A stretch of DNA of 64,000 nt from Prillingera fragicola (GCA_002335605.1 BEDY01000001.1:1240001-1304000), one strand, 5' to 3'. Positions 22,597 through 37,508 are shown, counted from the stretch's first letter. Numbers and translations: made by a program. Notes: generated by a model not told the origin, from the letters alone.

Positions 22597-23443
22597 CCTA
22601 TTGAAACGGACTGATGGCGATGTACCACTTGTCACGTCTCGTTACGTGCTTCGCTTCGGTAGGCGTTGCCTGCGTGCGAGTCTGCAATGGGTACCAGAGT
22701 ACGAGCACTGGTGGTGGCGATGGGATAGGGTGGTTGTTGCGATAATGCTAGTCTCCCACGATGGTCGCGAGCGCAAAGTGATAACAAGCGCCGTTATGTA
22801 GCGCGTCCAGGTTTCCAAGCTCGGCCTCTGCGATGTAACACTCTCAAGGGCGTCCACAGATGTTCGTTTGGTGTCTACGTGTGCAAAAGCAAGGCCTGAA
22901 TGAAGAAGAACGGGGAATGGTTGTGAGATGTGGTACTGATAGTTGTTGCAGGTAGGACGTGTCTGGCTCCGCACCGGCTGGCTGGGTGGGTAAGAGATGT
23001 GGGCGCGGTCACGGGGGGTTTGCAAAGTCTCTCTAGCTCTCTACATGGGTGCTTTGCTTAGCGGGAAATGCGTGCAGGGCTAGAAGGCAGGAAACTGTAC
23101 CAGGCGGGAGGGGCAGGGGGTGTCGACTTCTGTTGCTGCAGAAACATTTGGTGGGCCACGCTGTTGACTGCGACATTGCCCCCGCGTCAATGTGCACGGC
23201 CGTGCAGTACGGCATAGGACCATGGGCATGATGTATACCGGACGTAGGGCAGCCGATGCAAGGCCCAGGCGCCTGAGCAGCAACCAGTGAATCACAGCCA
23301 GGCACCATCGGAGTTCATCCAGGCCCCAGACCCCAGTTTGCTGCCAGCATGACCGAGTGGATGCCCGTTCGTAGTAGCATGATGCATGAGGGACTTCTTG
23401 ATTTCCGGGTTGCGAGGTGCTGAGGTTTATTCACTGAAGCGAT

Positions 23444-23460
23444 TGACGTCACTGACGTCA
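23444..23460. promoter_or_regulatory. Two perfect CRE palindromes (TGACGTCA) in tandem
   Basis: TGACGTCA occurs at 23444-23451 and again at 23453-23460, one base apart. This octamer is the consensus site for ATF/CREB-type bZIP dimers. The pair lies about 390 bases upstream of the MSH4 start and about 850 bases from the divergent gene. Seen directly; regulatory use is inferred. Confidence 0.6.
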
Positions 23461-23464
23461 CCCC

Positions 23465-23493
23465 TGGCCCTGCCGCTTCGGCGGCCAGGGCCG
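23465..23493 (+). other. Extra-stable hairpin with C(UUCG)G tetraloop
   Basis: Arms at 23466-23476 and 23481-23492 pair over 11 base pairs, nearly all G-C, with one bulged C at 23486 and the loop TTCG (23477-23480) closed by C-G, the unusually stable cUUCGg tetraloop when read as + strand RNA. A further T-G wobble could extend it. It starts 5 bases after the second CRE site. It could structure the 5' leader of MSH4 or an independent transcript. Confidence 0.55.
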
Positions 23494-23851
23494 CGTCAGC
23501 GCAGCAGACCCAAGGCTGCCGCGCCCTTTGCGCATAGCGATCCTGTGCGGCTTCAGGTCCTCGTTGCGCGGCACGCGTACCTTTGCCCCACGTCGGCCAC
23601 GCCCCACATGTTGTTGGCGGAACATCCGCGCCACTTCATTTTCCAGGTGTGGGTTGTGGTATCCTTCCCTGAAAGGCCGAGATCTCATCCCCTTGTCTTG
23701 AATCCTGCAGTCATCTTGCTCGGTTGGCCACTACCCTTTCCTCTTGCCCCACTCACGACAACCATCCCACGCTGGCTCCTCGCCATCCTCTCAGCACCCA
23801 CCCGCTTTACCCACCACCTTTCCCACGGTCTAGCCTTCGCCACCGCATCAC

Positions 23852-26800
23852 ATGTCTCCTGACTGGAAAGAGTCGTGTGCCCAAGATCCCATGCCGCAGC
23901 AAGCTCCGCCTTCCTCGTCCGGACGACCTCCGCCGTCGCTGGCAGCCATTCAGTCCTCATCCCTACGCACCACCCGTCCAAACATTACCCCTTGGCTTGA
24001 CGGGGCTGGACCGCCGTCCCAATCATGCCGGTCACAGAGACGCCGCATGGTTGGTGATGCCGGAATGGCCGAACGCCGTCCAGCTTCAGAGATGTCGTCC
24101 GCTTCAAACAGGAACGTTGGTGTCGTGTCGGTTCGGGCAGACAGTAGCCGGCCCAGAATGGTGCACACTGTGAGCATGGTGGCAACTTCAGCGCGGCCAA
24201 GCACTCGCGGGTCAGCTGTGGGCGGTAGCGATGGCGGAGAGTACGTTCTCGCAGTGTTACAGAGCAAAAGTAGGTGTGACCCTGGCGCCAGCAATGCCGG
24301 TAATGTGGACCAGCTGATCATCGAAACCGTCTTTTGTTCAACACGAACAACAGGCTGCGGAGTGGAGGTTGGCCTTGCCGGCATCAACTTGGACACTGGG
24401 AGGGTATGTCCACTAATTCCGGATGCGTGGAATTGAGATAATTAACGATGGGTCCAGATGACCCTGACTCAGGTATGCAGAACAGTGGACGTTACCGCTG
24501 GCCCTGGTGCCGTTGTCGGAGGCAGATCTGAAACCGGACGCTGACACGCGCGAATGTTCTTTTCTCTGTTGCCTCCAAACAGATGGCCGACTCGTTTTGT
24601 GCGTCATGACCGCAAGATTGTCAGATCTGTGGAGCTCGACAGCGCTGACAGAAGGGCAAGCTTTCGCTAGGACGCTCCAGTACATCTCGCTCCACCATCC
24701 AAAGCGAATTCTGATCACCGATACGCAACTGACGAGCGCTCCTTCAAAACGAACTGAGGATGCTAAACTGGTACAGCGGATTGAAGACGAGTTTCAGTTG
24801 AAGTGCACAGCGGTCTTACGCATTCACTGGAATGCTGACAATGGTTTGTTTTAATCACAGCCCAGCCATGTTGACATTCGACAGGCCTCGACCGTGTCAA
24901 GCGACTGTGCATGGAAAACGACGATAAATCATCCGTCCTCATGGCCTCCGCGGACAAGTACTACGCGCTCAGCGCCGCTTCAGCCCTTCTCAGCTGGGTA
25001 GACGTCCGAGAGGGCATCGAAATTCAAAACAAGTGTCTCAAAGTCCAGTACAAGCCAATGAAAGGTTGGGTCCGCAGCTCGGCATTGTTTCAGTTCTGAC
25101 CGCCACGAATGACAGGCCACATGTTTATTGACACCGAGACTGCACGCAACCTCGAACTTACGCGCAACAACATCACAATGAAGGACCACAACACCCTGTA
25201 TTGTGAGACTGGGGGTGACATTGACACTGATGCGTCTAGCGACTCTAAACTCATGCATCACACCCATGGGCAAACGCGACCTCCGTGCCAGCCTTCTGCA
25301 ACCAAGGAACGGTGCGACTTCTTCCCTATCATATAAGCTCCACCTGGACCTCAACTGACTTGGCAGAACGCGCGCATGTGGAGAATCGGCTGGACGCAGT
25401 CGCAGGCAAGTCTTGTTCGATCTGAGATTGTACCTGACTACTCAGAGCTTATCGAGGCTCCGGAGACCCTACGAGGCGTCCGCGAAAACCTGAAAAGAAT
25501 CGAAGACGTCGACTTTGACCGCCTCATGACTCATGTACGCCACCATGACGTGCGCAAGCATGCTTATGTGCTCCACAGCTGTCTCACAACCAGCGTAGCG
25601 CCGTCAGCCCCTACCTCACGCAACGCCGCATTGCAGTTCTCCTGCAGCTTCGTCGAGTGGTCCTTGTATTGCCTGAAATTGCGCAGTGTCTCAAGAATGG
25701 CCGCGCGCCCATCTTCAGGGTGGTGGCACAGGTAAACTTTCCACTACGTGCAACAGCCTCACTGACAAACTAGTCTCTGAGCGACCCTGTCCTGCAGGAG
25801 ATTGGCCGCATCATCGAGGGTCAGTGAACAACAAAAAATTGCTATTAAATTCATCTTATCACCCCAGCACGCATCAACGACGACGAAACGCTCGGAGGAA
25901 CCAAGGGTTCCAAGGGCGAGACAACAAAGAAGGCCAAGCTTTACGCCGTCAGGAGCAACTACAATCAGCTGCTCGACTTAGCGCGCTCGACGTATCAGGA
26001 AAATGTCGCTGACATCATGGATCGTGAGAGTTCATCCCCATTGGCATCACTCACCCTCCAGTTCGCACTCAGGTGTATGGTGGGTAGGCCGTAGGTCATT
26101 CAATGCTGATTAGCAGATGAGTTTGGAATTCCAGTGACTCTCGAATGGAACGAGACTGGATTCCGCTTTGTTTGCTTCCACGAGGAGGTAGACGAGCCGT
26201 TGCCACGCGGGTTTATCAACATTCAGAAGACGAAACGCACTTACAAGTTTACAAGCCACGAGCTAGTGAGCTCAGTACCCACGCAAAAGAGAACTGACAA
26301 GCCAAGCTGAAGCGCAATGCACGCTTGCTTCAAACCCAGCAAGAGGTCTTTCTGATGAGCGACGAGATTGTGGCAGAACTCGTGCAAGAGGTCGTGCAGC
26401 ACATTAGTCCGTCTTTGAAAGGGGAACATTGCTGATCAACAGGCTGCGTCTACGCTTGCTCTGACTATGTACTAATACCAAGAGCAGGGCTGTCACTGAT
26501 CACGCCAGGTTGGGCTCATCGACGTACTTGCTGGGCTTGCCGAGCTCTCCTCTTGTGAATGACCGCGGTAGATCCTATCTGACACTTGCAGCTCACGCCT
26601 GGGGTACGCTGCCACTATCTGGCGCCTGCGCTAACACCCAGTGCGACCTCAATTTGGAAACGCAATTGCTGTAAGCAGACCGTTAACTAAGCTCTAACTT
26701 CCAGATCAAGAACGGCCGCCACCCCATTCTCGACCATGCCATGCCGGCTGGCGATTATGTGCCCAACGACGTCTATGCCGCCGATGGCCCGGCTAACTTT

Positions 26801-28066
26801 CAGATTATCCAAGGTCCAAAGTAAGATTACCTACCACACCCCTCGCTGACGAACCTACAGCATGTCCGGCAAGAGCACATATCTTCGCCAAATCGGTCTG
26901 ATGGTGATCATGGCGATGGTAGGATGCTTGTACGTCTCGCCCAGAGTGTCAACGTACTAACGACAGTGTGCCGGCTGAGTATGCCTCTTTCAAACTGCAT
27001 GACGCGTTGCTCACCCGTCTATCAAATGACGGTAAGCTCGCCATTTCGTCCAAGGGCTGATAATCAGATCACATGGAGAAGTCGTTGTCGACGTTCGCGG
27101 CTGAGATGGCAACGTCTGCCATGATCCTTGGTGCGACCGATTCAGTACGGGCGGCTATCACTGACGAGCAGGCGTCGCTACCAAGAAATCTCTGGTTCTC
27201 ATTGACGAGGTGGGCACCTGAGCTCTGTTGATACTAATCCCGTGGCTTGGACGCGGAACAGCTCCCATCGAGGGCATTGGGCTCTCACACGCCATTGCAG
27301 AGCACCTCATCAAAACCAAGGTATGCCCCAGCTGCGGACAGTACTGATGATAGTGCTTCACATTCTTCACCACCCACTTTCTCGAACTCGCCCAGACACT
27401 GCACATGCACCCAGGCGTTGTCACGTATGCCATACGCAGTCACCCGCGCTGACGTAGGCAGGCTTCACCTTCAGGTCCAGGTACGGCACACGAGCTCCCC
27501 AGTTCTGACATCCAGAACAACACACACATGCAGGACAACGCCGAATTTGGCTCGACATTCCACTACAAGGTGGTCGAGGGTGCCTGCAAGACTGACCATT
27601 ACGGTGCGCTCTCTGGCATGGACAGTGTTGACGTCCAGGACTTGAGCTCGCCAAGCTGGCGGCGTTGCCGGAGGACGTAATGCGGACGGCGAGCGACGTG
27701 GCGACCACGCTGAGTGACATCGAGAAGAAGGGTTGGTACCGGTAACGACCAGGACTGACCAACCAGATCGCAACAACAACCTTGCCAACGCAGTCGCGGT
27801 GCGCAGGAAGGCCATGATGGAGGTGCGTGCTCGATCCGGACAGACACAATGGGGTGCGCTAACACTCTGCCCAGCTGCGAGGCAAGCTGCTGCAAGTGGT
27901 CGAGACGTCCAAGAACGACGACCCTAGCGTCGTAGACTACCTCCGCAAGCTGAAGAATGACCTCGGGACGAGATTGACAGAGGCCTTTGCCATTGAGCAG
28001 CATTCGGCTGAAAGTGTCATCGCTGAGGCTGCCACCATTCCTGAAGACCAGACCAACAACGCGTGA
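23852..28066 (+). CDS. MSH4: Meiotic MutS homologue MSH4
   Basis: MutS-family ATPase that with MSH5 stabilises meiotic recombination intermediates and promotes crossovers. The gene is split by many short introns over 4.2 kb. After a variable, Ser/Pro-rich N-terminus the connector region joins EYVLAVLQSK to CGVEVGLAGINLDTGR across an 83-nt intron; then come ARTLQYISLHHPKRILITD, the clamp/lever region, GPNMSGKSTYLRQIGLM (Walker A, split by an intron) and LVLIDEVGRGTAPIEGIGLS with FTFFTTHFLEL (Walker B/signature). No N-terminal mismatch-recognition domain is seen before the connector, and the phrasing of the ATPase core fits MSH4 rather than MSH2/3/6. The start at 23852 is the least certain edge, and not every internal exon edge was resolved. 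Presence implies meiosis or its remnant in this lineage. Confidence 0.85.
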
Positions 28067-28204
28067 AGACGCCGTTGTTTGTAGATATACCTGTACTTAG
28101 CAACACTTATGCAGTCCCAGTCAGCACGGAGTCAGTGTGTTAACGAATGATCTACATGCATATCTGTGCTGCCTGCCCTCGGCGAGTCTACTCCCAATCC
28201 ACGC

Positions 28205-29068
28205 TCAGTCCATACGCGAACGAAGTGTCCTCGTGACCACCTTGTCCTTGGTGCTGTAATTGTCAGGCCTGCTATTCTGCGCACCTCCACAACTACTCAC
28301 ATGACGTGCACAATCGCTCCCCAACCACTCAGAGCATCACGGTCAACAGCGTTGAGCAGGCACTGCGAAATAGTCTCGAAGAGATCCTCGGGCTCAAGAT
28401 CGGGCTCCCAGAGACCCTCAGCAGTACCGTACAGCTTGTCGGTAGCCGTTCCTGCGACAGCGAAGTCCTTGGGCGTGGTTATGCATCCAATGGTGTCCAT
28501 GGTCGAGATAAAGGGCTGGGGATTAGGGTTGGCTGCAGTCGCGGGGGCGATACCAGCCACAACGGGCTCGATGAAGTAGGGGCCAAAGCGCTTCTCGTAC
28601 AGTGTACTCGAGAGCAGGTGGGTGAAGGTGACGGGAGTGATCTCGCGCTCCTCCTTCATGCGGTACATGTTCACACGGAAACGAAGCTGCTCCCGCCTGT
28701 TCGAGTCAGTGGGGTTCACAATTACCAGCAGAGGGACGTACAATGTGTACACATCAGTGGCGAGACCGGGAAGACCGTAGTAAAGTGTGTCATTGACCGG
28801 GAACACCTGAAGGCGTCAGTGGGACTGCAGCAGAAACGATGTACCGTAACCTACCTTCTCGAAGTTCATGGCCACACCAGTGGCCTGCGAGCCGAGACGC
28901 AGATCGCACGCGATAGCGACACAGTCCTTGCCAACCATAGCAACGACTGAGCCACCATTGTACTCCATGATCGACTGTGCGGGGTCAGCATACAGCTCCG
29001 TGACGTCTTGCGCTCGACAGCAGCGTCAACGGACGTCGAAGTTGACACTGCACAACGCTACGCACCAT
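28205..29068 (-). CDS. PUP3: 20S proteasome subunit beta-3
   Basis: Non-catalytic beta subunit of the 20S core. Coding exons 29068-29066 (the ATG alone), 28974-28855, 28806-28742, 28696-28301 and 28253-28205 encode 210 residues. The join gives [20 protein letters not shown], matching the conserved MSI-x-YNGG start of beta-3, which supports the one-codon first exon. Later landmarks are [50 protein letters not shown] and the C-terminal TRTLRSRMD. The catalytic N-terminal threonine of active beta subunits is absent, as expected. It converges with MSH4 (138 bases) and is divergent from the RAD51C-like gene. Confidence 0.94.
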
Positions 29069-29476
29069 CGTGGGCTAGTTGTGGGAGGGTGGAGATGGCC
29101 AGAGGCTGTAAAGTCTATATGTGAGAATCCTCTCTCTGCCTGGCTTCTCGACCTTGATGCCGAGTGGTTGTTGGGAGGCTTTGACACGGAGCTGGGTTGG
29201 TATGATAGCACTGCGCGACTTGGCTGCGCTGACGTTGGTGATGAATGGCAGCTTCAACGCGCGGCCCCAGACCACGTGGCAAACGGCGTTCCAGCTGTGC
29301 CAGTGAACAACGCGGTGTGGCGGAGCCTTTGGTGAGAAAGGCGCCCGTGGCTTTCGCAGACCTATGTGAACAAGGCATGCTGCCATTCAACTGTGGAGAC
29401 CCCAACCACTCTCGCGTCCAGTTGACGCGTTGCATGTCATTCTTGTCAACAAATCAAGAAATCAAGCTATGCAGCC
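29069..29476. promoter_or_regulatory. Divergent region PUP3 / RAD51C-like
   Basis: About 400 bases between the two start codons, expected to hold both promoters. I did not find the proteasome-element consensus GGTGGCAAA in it, nor any other motif I would defend. Confidence 0.45.
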
Positions 29477-31090
29477 ATGACAGGGCGGCCAATATCGGTG
29501 CTCGCTTTACCGTAAGTAGCGCCGACATTAGACTCATTGCTGATCAACAGTCATAACATTCGAGTAGCGCTAACCGACAACGGTTATCTGGCGGTCGAAG
29601 ACCTGGAGAATGTTACAGCAGGCGAGCTCTCCCTTGGTACGTCTGTCCTTCTGAACCGCACTCTAATCCTCTCAGAACTCGGCATTTCACCAGATCAGGC
29701 AGAGGAAGTCTTGCGTCAGGCTGAGAGCTACTGTGGTGCGTCAACTTCGTATTAACCCGAGTATCGCTGACCTGTCAGCTGGCCCATCTCGAGCTCCTTC
29801 GCCATCGAGAGCCACCCAATTACACTCAGCCACGGCCGCAGCTCTTCTCCGTTCCCAAAGCTCCTTGCGATTCTCAACTTTATCGGTTGCTCTCGATGAT
29901 CTCTTGACGCATCTCGCTCCGCCCCAGGCTCTACGTCCAGCGACAGAGCTTAATGTCAAAGGCAAGCAACGACGGCAGCCCACGGCCGACGATGGCCCAG
30001 TGGAACTTGGCATGGTCCTGGAAGTGCTGGGGGGCCCTGGTTCGGGAAAGACATGTGTCTTGTTGGGTATTGCGCTGAGTGCGCGGCTCCTTGGGCTACA
30101 ACGCAATGGTGGTGAGACAAATTGCAACCAGGATGCGCCAAGTCGCGACGACCCTCCAGAAGTACTCCTAATCGGTTAGTCCCACGACTAGCCGTTGCTA
30201 ACTACAGACACTGAAGGCTCTATTGCTTCTGAGCACATTTTGGATGCGGCCGAGTCACTGGTGGAAGGGACAGCATGTGAGGGACGTCGCATGTCCAGCG
30301 CTGACCCCCTCAGTGTCACCGATGACCGTTCTTGACGGCATGCACCTCATTCGGATCACCACGCAAATTCAAATGATTGCGTGGCTGAATACGTTGGACA
30401 TGTGGCTCGAGGAACACCCAAAAGTCAAGCTATTAATCATTGATTCATTGAGCTACCACTTTCGTCATCCGACCATTGAGGCCGGGCTGCGAAAGCGTCT
30501 CATGGACCTGTGAGTGGCAGTCGTCGTGCTGGAAGGTTGACACCATAGCGTGAAGCAGGAGATCGGAAAGGCAGCAACGCTACGTGGTTGTGCCGTAAGT
30601 GCTCAACTGTTCGCTTTTTGCTGACTATCAGGTGGTGGTCTCCTCACAGATGTCCACCAAGCTATTCACAACAGAGAACAAACCAGCCAAATTCGAGACG
30701 GGCGATCGCGCGGTTCTCATGCCCCAGTTGGGTACGCAGCGTCTACGCAGCAGGTCGCTGACCAAGCTCAGGTGATGCGTGGACGACAGAGCGTACTATT
30801 CGTCTCACTCTCTTTCGCGGTCATACCGCAGGTGACGACTTGCGGTACGCTCATGCTTGTGCAATATCAGCTGCCTCGAGTCAGCCAATGACAGAGTCAA
30901 CACCGTGGACGACATTTGACATCGACGTGAGTGGGCCAGCAAATCATCCGCTGATAATAGTATCTAGGGGTTCCGTGTGACGTGCCTCCTCCACAGGAGA
31001 ACCCAGAAGAGGCTGCAGACGATCAGGATATGTAGATTATTACATCGTTGTATAAGGCCCATGGTCACCACCAACCAGGAGCGGAAGTAG
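29477..31090 (+). CDS. RAD51 paralogue, RAD51C-like recombinase
   Basis: RecA/RAD51-family ATPase for homologous-recombination repair. About ten exons; the first (29477-29511) joins MTGRPISVLALP to HNIRVALTDNGYLAVEDLEN, an N-terminal helix-hairpin-like region, followed by ELGISPDQAEEVLRQAESYC. Walker A is GGPGSGKTCVLL, then DTEGSIASEHILDAAE, Walker B KVKLLIIDSLSYHFRHP and VVVSSQMSTKL with LMPQLGDAWTTERTIRLTLF. The SYHFRHP and LxPxLGxxW phrases point to RAD51C rather than RAD51, DMC1 or XRCC3. The C-terminal exon is ambiguous: the contiguous frame ends at 31088-31090, but another frame of that exon (DVPPPQENPEEAADD, stop near 31035) also looks like a natural acidic tail. Confidence 0.82.
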
Positions 31091-31432
31091 ATGTGGTGCC
31101 TGGGGGCCCCAGTGTGTTCATGAACTTACAACACGCAACTCGCTGAACATCTATTCTTGCCATCATCTTCCCATCCCCATACTTGCATCACCCCATAAAA
31201 GCCCTTGACGTGTCTGAAACAGAAGCTCCTTCCTAGAAAGACTCCAAGGAACCTCACTAGTGGTCACGAAGGGGAGCCAGCCGCCCGGGAGGCCCAAGTT
31301 CGTGGCGTAAGCCTGCAGACAGACGTGTCTCGTCTGGGTGTTCTCATCATCAACAGGTAGTAGCCAGTCTCATCACATCACGGCCCTGCTAATGATTTTT
31401 AGTGTATTGCACGTAGATCACACTTGTGGACT
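31091..31432. promoter_or_regulatory. Leader region of WAPL with probable 5' UTR intron
   Basis: Between the RAD51C-like gene and WAPL on the same strand. Bases 31357-31402 look like a 46-nt intron (gtagt donor, CTAATG branch site, TTTTTAG acceptor) placed just before the WAPL start, so it probably lies in the 5' UTR. Confidence 0.4.
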
Positions 31433-34134
31433 ATGCTCTCATCCAGTCCAACGACCCCCGGTACCTCTATGCGGCGACCACCTCTGCGCACCTATGGCAA
31501 GCGCTCGGCTGGCCATGGCCGCGTGGAGAAGCGCCCTGCAGAGGGCGACTCCGACACCGACACTGATACGGACAGCGACTCTCCCAAAGAAGATGGCCTG
31601 GGCAACGCAGAGGTGACGCCGACGAACCGCGATGTGAAGCGCGTGCGGACGATGCCATCAGCGAGCTCGCAAGGCTCTAGCAGCATCGCGAGTACTACCG
31701 ATGCGAGCGGCTCACAGTCACGTCATGTGTCCGCTCAAGGATCAGGAAACAGTGTTAAATCAACGACCGCTGTTTCCTGGCCCAAGCCGACCTCGGCCTC
31801 ATCGTCATCCGTTGCCTGTGGTAGCATTGACCAACCCGGCGTCGCTGTACAGCCACCATCATCTTCGCCTCCATCCAGACTTGCGAAGGGTTCGGGTACT
31901 CGCACGCCCACACGGAGGGGCATGTCACCTCCAGGGGGCTCCCCCTCGCCGCGCGATTTGTCTGCTCTCTTTGTGGGAGTGTCACGGGCACCAACTCCAG
32001 GCTCGCCCGCTGCCGAGAGTCAAGGTACTCGGCCAAGCCGTCCCAAGGTGAGGCGAAGGATGCTCTCCAAGTCGCAGAGCATGCACACTACCACCAGCTC
32101 GTCTGTCAATACTTTGGAGGTCACTCCCAGCACACCACGCGCACTGCGCACAGCGCAAAGTATGCCCATTACCCCTAGCAGCGCCAACAGCGCCCACTCT
32201 GCGGAGGCAAGCGTTCACTCTTCTCCGTCTGGAAGACTTGGTGGTGTCACACAGCCCATTACTGATTCGCCGGGCTCAGGCGGACGTGCCATGCGGACGT
32301 ACGGTCGGTCAAGGAGCTATCTAACCTCTGCTGTGCCAATGATTGACGACGACGACGAGGCCAGTTCATTCACCTTGGTCGATGAGCCGGTTCGCGAAAG
32401 CTACAATGAGCTGCGGAAAAAGTACGAGGTGGACAACGTCATCGGCGAAGGCGGCGGTTCGGGTAACCTCTTGGATGAGCTCATGTTGGCGCGGGCACCC
32501 GAACCTGTCTCCGACATGCGCAGCAGGGGAGAGAACAGGCGGTTCATGGACGAGATAGCGTTCCTGACAGAAGGCATTACGTCTGCAACGTCTGCTGGAC
32601 TTAAGCGTACAAGGTGAGTTACTAGGTGACATTGTGGCGACCCGGTGTTAATCATTCAGCTCGATCGACATTTTGCGCAATATGCAGGAGGAGTCTTGGG
32701 TCTCGAAGCTTAATGTTTGTGGCCAGACTGAACGGGTCTTCGATGTTTTGTGCGGGGCGCAGGGCAACGACGAGGTCATGGAGGCTGTCTGCCTTCTATT
32801 TCTTGCCATCCTTGTGACTTCTGGCGGCGGCCTCAGCAGCGTGCTCCAAAGCCAGGCTGAACCGGTTGTGCGGCTCTGCACTCGCAATTTGGTGACCACC
32901 GCGGGACCCCTGGATAGTGCATACAAGGGTTCTGTGAGCAATGCCGTGAGTTCAGGCCAACTCTCATTTCCTGTTATCTGATACCGCCTAGATAAAACGT
33001 TTGCGAGGAATCTACCTTAATCTCTATCCCAACGAGGATACCGCGCGCACTCGCCGCCTTGCGTCCCTCATCCTTTCCAAGTCTTGTCATGACTCGGCTT
33101 GGCCGTACATCGAGGAGGCTGTGCGAAATGAGCGCACTGCTCATCGTGCTCTCACTGCTCTTGTTACCGAGTTCCGTCCACTTGCCGACCGCCTGGAGTT
33201 GTTCGGGAAGGGCCTAAACCTTATCACTCAGGATGGTGGCGTCGACACGACGCACCTCGAGCAGACGTTGGCGGTGCTGGGTGGAATTGTGTCGCGCTCG
33301 TCAGAGGACCGCGACATTCTCGTCGCGACAGACGGCAAACTCGTCGCCGAGCTCGTCGATCTTCTCGTTGCTCTCACCGCGTTGGCCCTAGACCATGAAC
33401 AGACGCCCGACAAGCAGGCATTGAAGTCGCTACTTCTGTGTCTTCAGCTGCTCGCTCCGCTGGCGTCCACTCCGAGCATATCACAAGTCCTCGCTAATGC
33501 TGCGAAGCAGCCTACCACAGCGGCTACCCTTGGTCGCCTCCTCCTGCGGCGCAATGACGTCGCCGCCGCTCTCCGTCGAGCTGCCACACCAGACCCAACG
33601 GGGCCTGACCCCGACGACGAAGGGGCTGTTGGCGCCATCGCGGCTGACGACATCTTGTCGCCTATTCTTGCGCTCCTCAGCGGCATGCTTAGCACACCCG
33701 CAGTCGCATCTGCCATGGCCACGACACCAATCTCGGCTTGCAGCAAGCGCGCGTGCGTCACGGGGTGCCGCTGTGCAAGCGCTACGCCCTTTGCCACCGT
33801 CTTTACGGAGCTGTACGCCGCATATGGAGGGCGGGCAGATGCAGCCGGCGCCGCTGCCCTTACGGGATACCTGCACGGCTACATTGCATTTCTCGTCACG
33901 CGCCTCCTTGTCAGTGCGCCAGATGCTGTACGTCCCCTCGTCGAGGAGAAGCTACCCGGCGACGCATGGGAGGCCAAGCTGGAGGCCCTGTGGAGTGTGT
34001 TGAATGAGCTGAGCAGTGTGAATGCCATTGCGTATCGCAAGCTCCGCGGTGAGGGCGGCAGTGCCGCAGGAGAGGATGATGGGAGCCTGCACGAGGCCAT
34101 GGGTGAGCTTCGACAGCTCATTAATCAAATGTAG
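31433..34134 (+). CDS. WPL1: Cohesin release factor WAPL
   Basis: Wings-apart-like protein, which opens the cohesin ring to release it from chromatin. Exons 31433-32613, 32660-32945 and 32992-34134 give 869 residues. The first ~340 residues are disordered, Ser/Thr/Pro-rich, with two RTYG(K/R) motifs (RTYGKRSAGHG near the start and RTYGRSRSYL near residue 290), a feature of WAPL N-termini. The conserved helical-repeat WAPL domain starts near ELRKKYEVDNV and includes DEIAFLTEGITSA, WVSKLNVCGQTERVFDVLCG and the long HEAT-like C-terminus. No FGF motif was noticed. A start nine bases earlier is also in frame. It converges with mitochondrial Hsp70. Confidence 0.88.
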
Positions 34135-34451
34135 ATGGACTGTTACTTGTATCCGTCATGTCATGTCACCTTCCCAACAGCAGAGCTCCGCCACTTAGTC
34201 AGTTAATCACTGCCAGTTCTAGAGATCTTCTGAGCAGTGTTGCATTCCTCACTGAGATACAAAATGCCTCACCGCAACTAGGCGGGAGAAGGGCGTCAAC
34301 CCAATGCTGGCATGCTTTTAAGTATGGAGGGGGGTGTGGATATATGTGATGAGAGAGAAAGACGGAGGTGAGGGGAAGACTATATGCGGCTAAGAGCTAC
34401 GACAAGGAGAGAAAACGGGGACTATGAACAGCTACACGGAGAACCGAGCGC
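34135..34451. other. Convergent 3' region WPL1 / SSC1
   Basis: 317 bases between converging stops, purine-rich on the + strand in its right half. No gene seen. Confidence 0.5.
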
Positions 34452-37268
<2,817 letters not shown>

Positions 37269-37508
37269 ATGGCGCCCCTTCTCCTCACCCACTTTCGCGC
37301 CCGCCATCGCTCTGTCCTCACCACTCTCTTCACCGCAACCTTCCTCGGCGCCGTCGCCGTCGTTGCCTTCCCCTGCCCCGCCGATAGCCGCCGCGCGCTC
37401 CTGTCCAGCCCCGAGAACGGAGAGGCGTCATCCAAGGCCACGCAAAAGGAGGTTGTCGTCATGATGAACCAGCGCGCCGGCCGCAGGAGGTTTATGGAGG
37501 AGTTGTAG
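37269..37508 (+). CDS. Small predicted single-pass membrane protein (79 aa)
   Basis: An intronless frame starting in a good context (AAAACCATGG). After a basic N-terminus (MAPLLLTHFRARHRSVL) comes one hydrophobic segment (TLFTATFLGAVAVVAF), a CPA turn, and a charged C-terminal part ending RRRFMEEL. The layout, a basic start plus one membrane span plus a soluble tail, is common among small mitochondrial inner-membrane assembly factors, but I cannot assign a family and do not name one. The start-codon context, composition and isolated position support it; shortness is the main doubt. Confidence 0.45.
   Translation: MAPLLLTHFRARHRSVLTTLFTATFLGAVAVVAFPCPADSRRALLSSPENGEASSKATQKEVVVMMNQRAGRRRFMEEL

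Larger units (their letters stand above)
22597..23851. other. Divergent intergenic region upstream of MSH4
   Basis: 1.25 kb between the uncharacterised minus-strand gene and MSH4. It contains the paired CRE palindromes and the adjacent hairpin annotated separately. A 158-residue open frame at 23386-23862 runs through that hairpin and shows no domain, so I do not call it a gene. Confidence 0.55.

Noticed and set aside
23386..23862. 158-codon + strand open frame through the CRE/hairpin region
   Set aside because: It overlaps strong non-coding structure and the MSH4 start in another frame; no protein features.
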